Source of the DNA: Candidatus Manganitrophus morganii
Lineage (GTDB): Bacteria > Nitrospirota > Nitrospiria > SBBL01 > Manganitrophaceae
Direction: 5' to 3'
DNA length: 64,000 nucleotides
NCBI GenBank assembly: GCA_021651055.1
Contig: JAJHOH010000001.1
Span: 2,790,001 to 2,854,000 of the forward strand
Positions 55,266 to 62,459 of this stretch are shown piece after piece; within the stretch, counting starts at the first letter, position 1; the number at the start of each line of letters is the position of its first letter. The notes under the pieces were generated by a model that searched no databases, was not told where the DNA came from, and was given only the letters and a program-made list of their open reading frames with translations. The translations under genes were made by a program, and so were the position numbers.

Positions 55266-55278
55266 CCATTCCCCTGTC

Positions 55279-55635
55279 TTACAAACCGATCAGCTCCAAA
55301 ACATTCTCCGGGGGGCGGCCGAGCACCGCTTTTTGAGGGGTAATGACGATCGGCCGTTCGATCAAGATCGGGTTTTCCGCCATCAGCTTGATCCACTCGG
55401 CATCCGACCGTTTGTCTGAGGCCTTGATGCCCAATTCTCCCGCGACCGGCTCTTTAAAGCGAATCAGTTGCTTCGGCTCCATCCCCAACTTTTTCAAAAT
55501 CTCAGAAAGCGCTTTTTGCGTCGGCGGGGTTTGGAGGTAGAGAATGATGTCCGGCTCGATTCCTTCTTCATTGAGAAGTTTAAGGGTTTCGCGGCTCTTG
55601 CTGCATTTGGGGTTGTGAAAGATTGAGATGTTCAT
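55279..55635 (-). CDS. arsC: ArsC-family arsenate reductase-like protein
   Basis: The gene encodes 118 residues. The catalytic cysteine is in HNPKCSKS (about residue 11), and RPIVI near the end matches the ArsC glutaredoxin-coupled family. Glutathione- or glutaredoxin-dependent arsenate reduction is the usual role; stand-alone members also occur as Spx/YffB-like proteins, so the reaction is not certain. GGAG lies about 7 bases upstream. Confidence 0.88.
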   Translation of the reverse strand: MNISIFHNPKCSKSRETLKLLNEEGIEPDIILYLQTPPTQKALSEILKKLGMEPKQLIRFKEPVAGELGIKASDKRSDAEWIKLMAENPILIERPIVITPQKAVLGRPPENVLELIGL

Positions 55636-55753
55636 GGCTTACTCCAAGAAAAGGGGAAAAATTTATTATCTAAAGATTTATCTTTTCTCGCTATAGAAAA
55701 GTCCATTCTAAGACGGCAATTTATAATCCAATCCTATCGCTAAGTCAACTTGC

Positions 55754-57196
55754 TCAAAACCGCACCCGTACCCGGTACTGCAGCTTCACCTCCTTGTCCT
55801 TCCCCACCGGCACATCGAACTGGACGGTGTGGGCCTCCACCTTCGTATAGTCATGTGTCGTCTTCAAAATTTCCCAGTCGCCGGGGATCGGCTCGATCAC
55901 GCGGATGGTGGCGGAAGTCTCTTTATGGTTCCGAAGGGCGACCTCGAAGGCGACCTCGTACGTATCCCAAGCGATCTTTTTCCACTCGGTCTGCTTCCGC
56001 TCGGCGACGAGGTCGAAGGCATCCCCCATTTTGATCTTGATCGTTTCATCTTTGGGAGTGTGGTCGATCCGGTCTTCGCCGATAAACTGGAGGCTTCCGT
56101 CGCTGTCGGCTTTGTAGACGCGAAGGGTTCCCTTGGGGAGCGGCATGCCGAGCTGGTTTTCTTTTTTGTTGGCGATCTCCACATAGACGCCGACCTTCTG
56201 ATTCGAGATCGGGGTGCCGTACTGCGTCCGATAAAAATGCGCCGCCCCGTAGTAGAGGAAGCGTTTCTTCACCGGAACCTGGTTGGCGGTCAGCAGCGTG
56301 ACCTGTTTGGTCTGGTTGTCCTTCAGCGTCGTCGGGCGCTGGAGGGAGTAGAGGTGATATTCGAAGAACGATTCCTCCGTAAAGGGGGCGGCGGCCGATT
56401 TGGCGGCGGCCATTTCCAGCGCGTGGGGGGCGTCGCGCGTCTCGAACCGATCCAAAACCCGGTTCACATCGCCCGCCACCAACTTCAGCTTGGCATTCTT
56501 GAAGGTCGCCCCGCTTTTGTTGTCGAGGGTCACCCAGCCGGTCAGATCGATCTTTTGATCTTCCTTGTCGAGGATCGCGACGTAGTCGCTCCTCCAGGTC
56601 ATCCCGCCGGTGAGATAGGTCGCTTCGACCTTCTGGGGGCGGGTGGTTTCGTTCTCCAATCTCCAGACGAGGGTCGGATTCGGGAGAAGATTTTCAGGAA
56701 GGCCGGGGAAGATCATCTTGCCGGGGTGGTCGGTAAAGATCCGGTCCCCCATCCGGTAGACGATGCCGCCGTGGGTGCTGAGGATCGTGATCGGGATCTC
56801 GACGCCGTCGCGCAGGACGTTGATCTCCTTGCCGACGAACTTGTCGAGCAGCTTCTGAGGCGAGAGGAGATCATATTCATAGTTCTGCTCCAACACGCCG
56901 AGTCCGGCCGGATCGGTGAGCGAGGTGATGTGGACCGTCTGGGGCATGATCTGCGCCGCGACGTCGGAGAACTTCAGCTCGGTGATTCCGGCCGGGAGGG
57001 TCAAGCGCCGGGTCTCCTTCACCAGGCCGAGATTGCTGTTGTAAACGGTCACCGAGAGCGCCTCTTGGTCGTCGGCATGGCTCGCCTGTTCGTGCGGCTT
57101 CTCCCGAGGGCCGGCCGCTTCGCCGCCGGGTCCGGTAAAAAGGAGCGCGGCCGACAGCGCCAGGGTTGGGATGATCAAAAGCAGGTTGGTTTTCAT
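55754..57196 (-). CDS. DUF4139 domain-containing secreted protein
   Basis: The gene encodes 480 residues with a signal peptide (about 1-25). The N-terminal part contains LSVTVYNSNLGLVKETRRL, the DUF4140-like start, and YATYLTGGMTWRSDYVAIL-type strands; LKYRVRVRF near the end completes the DUF4139 family pattern. The family is secreted and of unknown function. It lies downstream of the ECF sigma/anti-sigma pair on the same strand, about 100 bases from the anti-sigma gene, and may be regulated by it. Confidence 0.82.
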   Translation of the reverse strand: MKTNLLLIIPTLALSAALLFTGPGGEAAGPREKPHEQASHADDQEALSVTVYNSNLGLVKETRRLTLPAGITELKFSDVAAQIMPQTVHITSLTDPAGLGVLEQNYEYDLLSPQKLLDKFVGKEINVLRDGVEIPITILSTHGGIVYRMGDRIFTDHPGKMIFPGLPENLLPNPTLVWRLENETTRPQKVEATYLTGGMTWRSDYVAILDKEDQKIDLTGWVTLDNKSGATFKNAKLKLVAGDVNRVLDRFETRDAPHALEMAAAKSAAAPFTEESFFEYHLYSLQRPTTLKDNQTKQVTLLTANQVPVKKRFLYYGAAHFYRTQYGTPISNQKVGVYVEIANKKENQLGMPLPKGTLRVYKADSDGSLQFIGEDRIDHTPKDETIKIKMGDAFDLVAERKQTEWKKIAWDTYEVAFEVALRNHKETSATIRVIEPIPGDWEILKTTHDYTKVEAHTVQFDVPVGKDKEVKLQYRVRVRF

Positions 57197-57297
57197 CTTC
57201 TCCTCCTAGGGAATGTTTTGGGGGGACGGTTTTGGTCCTTATCCCTGTTAGACCGCGGAGGAGAAAAAAGGTTTCAAGTTTTTTGTGGAAAATTTCC

Positions 57298-58350
57298 TTA
57301 TTTGGCCGGGGGCGGCTTGGCGGCGCCGGTCTCTTTTGATTTATCGAATAGAAAGGTCAACTCGATCCGCATCGAGGACGAGGGCTCCGCCCCGGTTTGG
57401 GGGGGCGGGGAGGAGGGCTGCGATTCGGAGATAATCTCTCCGACCTGGGTCAGTTCCGACTTGAATCGGCTATATTCAGACTTCGGGAGGTCGAGCCGGA
57501 ACCGCGGTTTGGCATTGTTCGGGTCGTCTCTCTCGGCGGCGGGATGAAGGGTGCCGCCGCTGCGCTGAACGATCTCCCTCACCTTGGCGGAGAGGTCCAT
57601 CGGTCCATCCGCTTTTCCTCGGGTGAGGAGCGTCAGGAGAATATCGGGAGGAGAGGGGGATTCCCTCTTCGGAAGCGCTTCCGCCGTCCGTTGCTCGCCT
57701 CTCTCCGGAAGAGGGGGACCTGTGGAAAGACCCGTTTCGGATTCGGTTTTTCCCGATTCGGCCTCTTTGAATGCCATCTTCTCCTGCGCGGGGGCCGGCG
57801 CCGGCGCGGCGCGGTCTTGCCGAGCCGACGGCTCGATTTTATCCGTCTCCGCAGGGGGGGCTTGTAGGGAATCGGATAACAACTGCTCCGATGGGGCGGC
57901 GGGTGGTCCGGCCGTGTCGGCCGATTTCGATTCCTCGACGGCGGGCGGCGCTTGCTTCAGGGCCGGCGCGGCTTCCGATGGAATCGACTGTGCCATCTGC
58001 TCCATCGGCTCGTTCGCCCGGTAAAGAAAAACAGCCAGGCCGACGACGAGAAGGAGCGCGGTGGCATGGAGGGGGATCTTGATCCTGAGCGGCTGGAAGA
58101 GGCGCTCCCAGAGGGTCGGTCCCGCCCCCTCTTCCCGGACGCGCGCCATGACCCGCTGTGAAAATCCGGCGGGGAGTTTCACCTCGGGAAGTCCGGCCAC
58201 CCCCTTGATTCCGTCCCGCAGCTGCTTCGCCTCCGGGAGGCATCGGGGACAGGAGGCGAGATGATCCTCGATCGCGCGCCGGCGGTCGGCGTCTTCGAGC
58301 CGGTTATCCAAATATTCCGAGAGCTGTTCTTGGATCTGGTCGCAGTTCAT
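57298..58350 (-). CDS. Zinc-finger anti-sigma factor with large periplasmic domain
   Basis: The gene encodes 350 residues. The N-terminal H-x3-C-x2-C zinc finger (HLASCPRC, with C3) is the anti-sigma zf-HC2 signature. A membrane helix follows (about 92-110, ALLLVVGLAVFLY). A long proline- and alanine-rich linker then leads to a globular domain (about 240-345) containing LDLPKSEYSRFKSELTQVGE and MRIELTFLF, which resembles DUF4349-like or similar periplasmic sensor folds. It overlaps the sigma gene by 4 bases and likely holds that sigma factor inactive. Confidence 0.8.
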   Translation of the reverse strand: MNCDQIQEQLSEYLDNRLEDADRRRAIEDHLASCPRCLPEAKQLRDGIKGVAGLPEVKLPAGFSQRVMARVREEGAGPTLWERLFQPLRIKIPLHATALLLVVGLAVFLYRANEPMEQMAQSIPSEAAPALKQAPPAVEESKSADTAGPPAAPSEQLLSDSLQAPPAETDKIEPSARQDRAAPAPAPAQEKMAFKEAESGKTESETGLSTGPPLPERGEQRTAEALPKRESPSPPDILLTLLTRGKADGPMDLSAKVREIVQRSGGTLHPAAERDDPNNAKPRFRLDLPKSEYSRFKSELTQVGEIISESQPSSPPPQTGAEPSSSMRIELTFLFDKSKETGAAKPPPAK

Positions 58351-58943
58351 TTCTCTATCCTACTTGAATCGTAATACGGCGCAAGCTTTGTTTTTAAGGC
58401 GAGCCGCGCCCGGTGGAGCCGGGATTTCGCCGTTCCGAGGGGAACCTTGAGGATACGGGCGATCTCTTCATACGGAAGGCCCTGAAGATCGTGGAGGAGA
58501 ATGATCAGCGCTTCTTCCTCCTTCAGGCCGTTCAAACCTTGCTGGACGCGGACGTGCGCCTCCTTCCGCTCGGCCTCCTGCGCAGGGTCCGGACCGGGAT
58601 GCGGAAGATCGGCGAGCGGATCGTGCGCCTCTTCCGGATCGTCTGCGTCGAACGCCGCTCTTCGAGACACGTCGGCGGCGAGGCGTTTTCTCCGGGTCAT
58701 CGCCTGGTTGACGGCGATCCGATAAAGCCAGGTGGAGAAGAGAGCGTCGCCCCGGAATTCTTGGATGGCGCGGTAGGCGGCAAGAAAAACCTCTTGCGCC
58801 GCATCGGAGGCCTCTTCGATATCTCCCAGCAGACGGTAGAGGAGATTAAAGATCGGCTTCTGATGGCGTTGAAGAAGGGTCTCGAAGGCGTCGGTTTCGC
58901 CGTTCTGGACCCGTTGCACCCACTCCCAGTCGGTTCCGTCCAT
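58347..58943 (-). CDS. ECF-type RNA polymerase sigma factor
   Basis: The gene encodes 198 residues. Region 2 has LLYRLLGDIEEASDAAQEVF and FSTWLYRIAVNQAMTRRKR; region 4 has GLPYEEIARILKVPLGTAKS. This is a complete RpoE-like ECF factor. The stop overlaps the start of the anti-sigma gene by 4 bases (coupled translation). The sigma factor is likely to control an envelope or stress response; the DUF4139 gene is a candidate target. Confidence 0.93.
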   Translation of the reverse strand: MDGTDWEWVQRVQNGETDAFETLLQRHQKPIFNLLYRLLGDIEEASDAAQEVFLAAYRAIQEFRGDALFSTWLYRIAVNQAMTRRKRLAADVSRRAAFDADDPEEAHDPLADLPHPGPDPAQEAERKEAHVRVQQGLNGLKEEEALIILLHDLQGLPYEEIARILKVPLGTAKSRLHRARLALKTKLAPYYDSSRIEK

Positions 58944-58990
58944 CTGGTTTATTTAGACAATGAAAAAAGAAAAAGGTTCCTTAAAAAGCA

Positions 58991-59026
58991 ATCACGAATG
59001 AGGAATGTGGAATTTAGGAATTGAAA
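58991..59026. repeat. AT-rich dispersed repeat (diverged)
   Basis: A diverged copy of the AATTAGGAATT-type repeat (AATCACGAATGAGGAATG, then GGAATTTAGGAATTG) lies between the sigma factor gene and the MEKHLA gene. Confidence 0.6.
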
Positions 59027-59066
59027 CTCGGTTTCCCGGCTTTAATTCCTATTTTCATATTGTACC

Positions 59067-59525
59067 TTACAAGTATTTCCATCGCCAAAATGTCGCTGCT
59101 TGTCCACAGTGGCGGTTTTCCTTGTCGAGCAGATTCCAGACCAGCGCCTGCTCGATCATAAAACGCCGGCCGGTGCGGGAGATTCGGATCCCTTTGTAGT
59201 TGTCGATGAAGCCTTTTCGGGTGACCTCCGCCAGCAGGCGCGCCCGCTCTTCCCGGCTGACCGGCTCCGCCGTCAGCCGGGAGGGGGTGCGGGTAAACGT
59301 TTCCCACGACATTTCCCAAAGGGCCAGCGCGGTTTCGTTTCCGTAATCGAGGAGGGGGTCATCTTCGACGCCGTGGGAGACGACCACGAAAGGGGCGTGA
59401 AAAAGCTGTTCGGCGAGTCTGCTTGAAGAACCGGCGGGGATGAGAAGATCCCGGCCGGTCCAATGCGTAAAGCTTTGGAGGAGTCGCTCGGTATGTTCAA
59501 TGAAGAATGCGCTCTTCGTGTCCAT
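59067..59525 (-). CDS. MEKHLA domain protein
   Basis: The gene encodes 152 residues. The sequence FVVVSHGVEDDPLLDYGNET followed by LALWEMSWETFTRTPSRLTA and RKGFIDNYKGIRISRTGRRF and then FMIEQALVWNLLDKE fits the MEKHLA domain, a PAS-like fold first described in plant and bacterial proteins. It may sense small ligands, but no partner domain is seen here. It is a stand-alone gene. Confidence 0.8.
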   Translation of the reverse strand: MDTKSAFFIEHTERLLQSFTHWTGRDLLIPAGSSSRLAEQLFHAPFVVVSHGVEDDPLLDYGNETALALWEMSWETFTRTPSRLTAEPVSREERARLLAEVTRKGFIDNYKGIRISRTGRRFMIEQALVWNLLDKENRHCGQAATFWRWKYL

Positions 59526-59655
59526 CCGGGGTCTTTAGGGTCCGATTCAGGGCAGCGGGGGCATTATGGCAGAAAGGGAGCGCTCCGGCAAGGGGGAGAG
59601 AATCCATTGCGGATTGCAGAATGCGGATTCGGAGTGGATGCAATCGTAGGGGAGA

Positions 59656-61050
59656 TCATCCCTCTGGGGTGAACAGGCTCCAGAGGTAGACGAGGGCGAA
59701 GCCGGCGAAGAAGAGGGCGGCGAGGGTGGTGGCGAGGAAGGCGGGGCGGGAGGGTTGCAACTCCGGCGGAAGACGGCGGCGATTCAGATAGAGGGTCAGT
59801 CCGGCGACGATCGGAATGTGGGCCGCTTCGATCCCGCCGGCGAGTTTCAGCAGGCCGACCGGCTTGCCGACGAAAAAGAAGAGAACGATCGGAAAAAGGG
59901 TGACCCAACCGATTAAATAAACGCGGCGCCAGAAGGCCTCGTCTCCCCATCGCCCTCCCGGATGGAGCGGGGCGACGAGGAGACGGGTCCCGGTCCCGAG
60001 GAGCCGCGAAAAGCCGTCCTGGACCGAAAGGACCGTTCCCCAAAATCCGATCAAGACGCCGGCGACCATGAACCAGTATCCGGCCGGTCCCCAGACCCCT
60101 CCCAGCAGGTGGCCGAGGGTGGCGGCGACCCGATCTTCGTCGGGAACCAAGCCTCTCGGCTTCAGCAGCTCCGCGCCGAGAATCAGGAAGGCGATGGCGA
60201 TCGCCAGCGCGCCGATCACCCCGACCGTATTGTCGAGGGTCATCTGCGTGAGCCAGCCGCGCAGGCGCTGCCGGCCTGCGGAGGACGAATCGACCCCTTC
60301 TTCCGAGGCCGCGCGGCGCGCACCGGCGGCGCCGTATCCCTTTCGGGGAATCCAGAACGAATACCAGATGAACCCGGCGGCCCCCGAAAGCATAAATCCG
60401 AGCCAGGGGAGGACCTCCCCATAGTCGACGTTCGGGGGGAGGCGCGGGATCAATCCCTCGGCGAGCGCCGCCGGATCGGGAAAGAGCAGCAAGGCGGCGG
60501 TGAGGACGAGGACGGCAAGGAGGATCGCCACCGCCGTCGCGATCCGCTCGATGATCCGGTAATGGCCCTTTAAAACCAGAAATGCGGAGAGGGAGATGAG
60601 GCCGGCCGTCCAGAGGCGGATCTCCCCCGGCAGGATCAAGATCAGGGCTGTGGCGGCGGCGCTGGCCAATCCCGCGACGGTGGTGGCGGCGACCAAGAGC
60701 TGAGGGACCAGAATCAGCCAGACCGCCCAATTTCGCGGTCCGGGGAGCTTCGAGAAACCATCGAGCAGCGAGACGCCGGTGCAGACCGCGAAGCGTCCGA
60801 CCTCGCGGTTGATGAACCACTTGAGAAGGACCGCCGCCAGGAGGCCCCAGAGAAGCGCATAGCCGTAGAGGGCGGCGACGCGCGGGGTGAAGAGCAGCTC
60901 GCCGGAGCCGGTGGCGGAGACCATCCAGAGAAAGCCGGGGCCGAGCCAGAGGAGCCGCCGCCGGCCGCGCGGCGGCTCCGGGATGTCGGACCGGCCGCGC
61001 TCCTCCGCCGGCCGGGAATAAGAGGGCCGCTCTTTTTTTCGGGGGATCAC
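59656..61050 (-). CDS. Nramp-like metal transporter, atypical
   Basis: The gene encodes 464 residues with about eleven membrane helices. The start GPGFLWMVSATGSGELLFTP resembles the first Nramp helix. However, the usual metal-binding DPGN is replaced by TGSGEL, and the second metal motif MPH is not found. Therefore it is Nramp-like but may move a different substrate. Its N-terminal region is cytosolic and basic, and its first codons overlap the last codons of the upstream gene by 4 bases. Confidence 0.75.
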   Translation of the reverse strand: MIPRKKERPSYSRPAEERGRSDIPEPPRGRRRLLWLGPGFLWMVSATGSGELLFTPRVAALYGYALLWGLLAAVLLKWFINREVGRFAVCTGVSLLDGFSKLPGPRNWAVWLILVPQLLVAATTVAGLASAAATALILILPGEIRLWTAGLISLSAFLVLKGHYRIIERIATAVAILLAVLVLTAALLLFPDPAALAEGLIPRLPPNVDYGEVLPWLGFMLSGAAGFIWYSFWIPRKGYGAAGARRAASEEGVDSSSAGRQRLRGWLTQMTLDNTVGVIGALAIAIAFLILGAELLKPRGLVPDEDRVAATLGHLLGGVWGPAGYWFMVAGVLIGFWGTVLSVQDGFSRLLGTGTRLLVAPLHPGGRWGDEAFWRRVYLIGWVTLFPIVLFFFVGKPVGLLKLAGGIEAAHIPIVAGLTLYLNRRRLPPELQPSRPAFLATTLAALFFAGFALVYLWSLFTPEG

Positions 61051-61409
61051 GCAGCCCCTCGTTCCGTCCGTTCGGCGGGACGATCGACCAGATTCGGCAT
61101 GATAAATTCGGTGAGCGTGTCGATCAGGGGGTGCCGGTCTTCCGGATAAAGTTCTTTGAGCTGCTCGCTTGCCTGCCGCAGCAGATCTTCCGTCGGCGCA
61201 TTGTCCCGCGAGGAGAGCCGAATCAAAGAATGGATGATCCCCTCGATCAAGGTCTGTATGCGAATGTTCTTCCGCTCCCGATCGAGGTCCGGAAAGGCTT
61301 CGTCCACCAGATCTGAATAGACCGCCGCAAATTGCCCCGCCAGGTAGTGTCTTACCTCTTCCGGAAGAGGGCGAATCCGTTTATCTAAATACATTTTCGA
61401 AAGCTCCAT
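61047..61409 (-). CDS. Small helical protein coupled to Nramp-like transporter
   Basis: The gene encodes 120 residues from ATG 61409; ATG 61394 (MYLDKRIRPLP) has a better-placed GGAG and is an alternative. The protein is helical and acidic (LAGQFAAVYSDLVDEAF, IRIQTLIEGIIHSLIRLSS). It shares 4 bases with the transporter gene, so the two are probably translated together. The role is not known. Confidence 0.55.
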   Translation of the reverse strand: MELSKMYLDKRIRPLPEEVRHYLAGQFAAVYSDLVDEAFPDLDRERKNIRIQTLIEGIIHSLIRLSSRDNAPTEDLLRQASEQLKELYPEDRHPLIDTLTEFIMPNLVDRPAERTERGAA

Positions 61410-61698
61410 AGGAATGTAAGCAAGTGGATGAGAAGGAGGACCCTTGGGCCTCTCCCGTTTCTCTGTAAGAAGAAAGCCCGCCCGACGCCGATCTCTTCCA
61501 TCACCGATCGGATCTGCTTCAGTCCAGAGCGAAGAGGAGCCATCGAGCAGATGTATATAGAAATGGTAGCGAATCGGGGCATTTGTTTGCAACGGAGCGG
61601 AGCGGCATACCGGCCGAAGGGGATTGCATTTCGAAGCTGGATGTGATCCGACGAGAGCAGGGCCGCTTGGGGAGGCGGTTCGTGATTCCGAGAAAGAA

Positions 61699-62307
61699 TC
61701 AGCGCGCTCCATCCGAGGGATCGTAGCGCATGATCGGCCGCGTTTCGGAGCGCCGGAGCGCTTCTTTGAATCCGGCCTTTCGAAAGGCCGAGGCGATGCC
61801 GGTCCAGGCGAACGGGTCGGGCATGGCGTCTTTCTTCGGTTCGATCGGATATCCTTCAACCGCCCGAGCGCCGTTCTCCATCGCAAAGGCCACCGCCGCT
61901 TTCAGCAAGCGCGGGGTGATCCCTTTCCGCCGGAACGGTTTGGAGACGAAGAGACAGGTGATCGACCAGACCGGGGTGTCATCGATCGGCTTCAGAATAC
62001 GGGAGCGTTCCAAGGCAGGGTAGTTCTCCCGCGGGGCGACGCCGCACCAGGCGACCGGTTGCTCCGCAGCATAGGCCAAGATTCCGAGCGGGGCTTTGGA
62101 GCGGGCCAGCTTCTGGAAAGCGGCCCTGTTTCCCTCTCCCTTTTGTTGATTGAATTGTGACCGCGGCAATCGCCAAAACATACACCAGCAGCCGCCGCAC
62201 GCCCCGCGCGGGCCGAAGAGCGTTTCGAGGTCTTTCCAATTTCGAGACGTCAGCGCCTGAAAGGTCAGCGGGGGCGGTTCTTGATGATGCGGAGCGGATC
62301 GACTCAT
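61699..62307 (-). CDS. GNAT-family N-acetyltransferase
   Basis: The gene encodes 202 residues from ATG 62307 (MSRSAPHHQE), with AAAGGA about 9 bases upstream. The acetyl-CoA loop is FVSKPFRRKGITPRLLKAAV (about 120-140). A cysteine-rich segment CGGCWCMFWR near residue 37 precedes the fold and is typical of a GNAT subfamily of unknown substrate. The acetyl-CoA motif is intact. Confidence 0.8.
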   Translation of the reverse strand: MSRSAPHHQEPPPLTFQALTSRNWKDLETLFGPRGACGGCWCMFWRLPRSQFNQQKGEGNRAAFQKLARSKAPLGILAYAAEQPVAWCGVAPRENYPALERSRILKPIDDTPVWSITCLFVSKPFRRKGITPRLLKAAVAFAMENGARAVEGYPIEPKKDAMPDPFAWTGIASAFRKAGFKEALRRSETRPIMRYDPSDGAR

Positions 62308-62378
62308 CGGAGCGTTCCTTTGCGGGAAAAGATTCCGGGTCGGCCGATTGTATCCCTTTGTGCGGAGCATCGCAAGGA

Positions 62379-62400
62379 GGGGCGACGCATGCGTCGCCCC
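62379..62400. repeat. Perfect 22-bp palindrome
   Basis: GGGGCGACGCA followed by TGCGTCGCCCC, in the gap between the GNAT gene and the SelO-like gene. The family is the same as at 27899 and 32519, judged by the shared GGGGC/GCCCC arms. Confidence 0.85.
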
Positions 62401-62459
62401 TTCATGATGATCGGTTTAAAGTAATTTGATCGTAAATAAAGAAAGAATGGCCGGTTCCG

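Noticed and set aside
55829-57547. Open frame of 572 codons on the plus strand opposite the DUF4139 gene
   Set aside because: It is an antisense shadow of a recognised family and has no ribosome site or motif.
59564-60820. Minus-strand frame of 418 codons in another register of the Nramp-like gene
   Set aside because: The other frame has clear membrane helices; this one is Arg-rich and without a motif.
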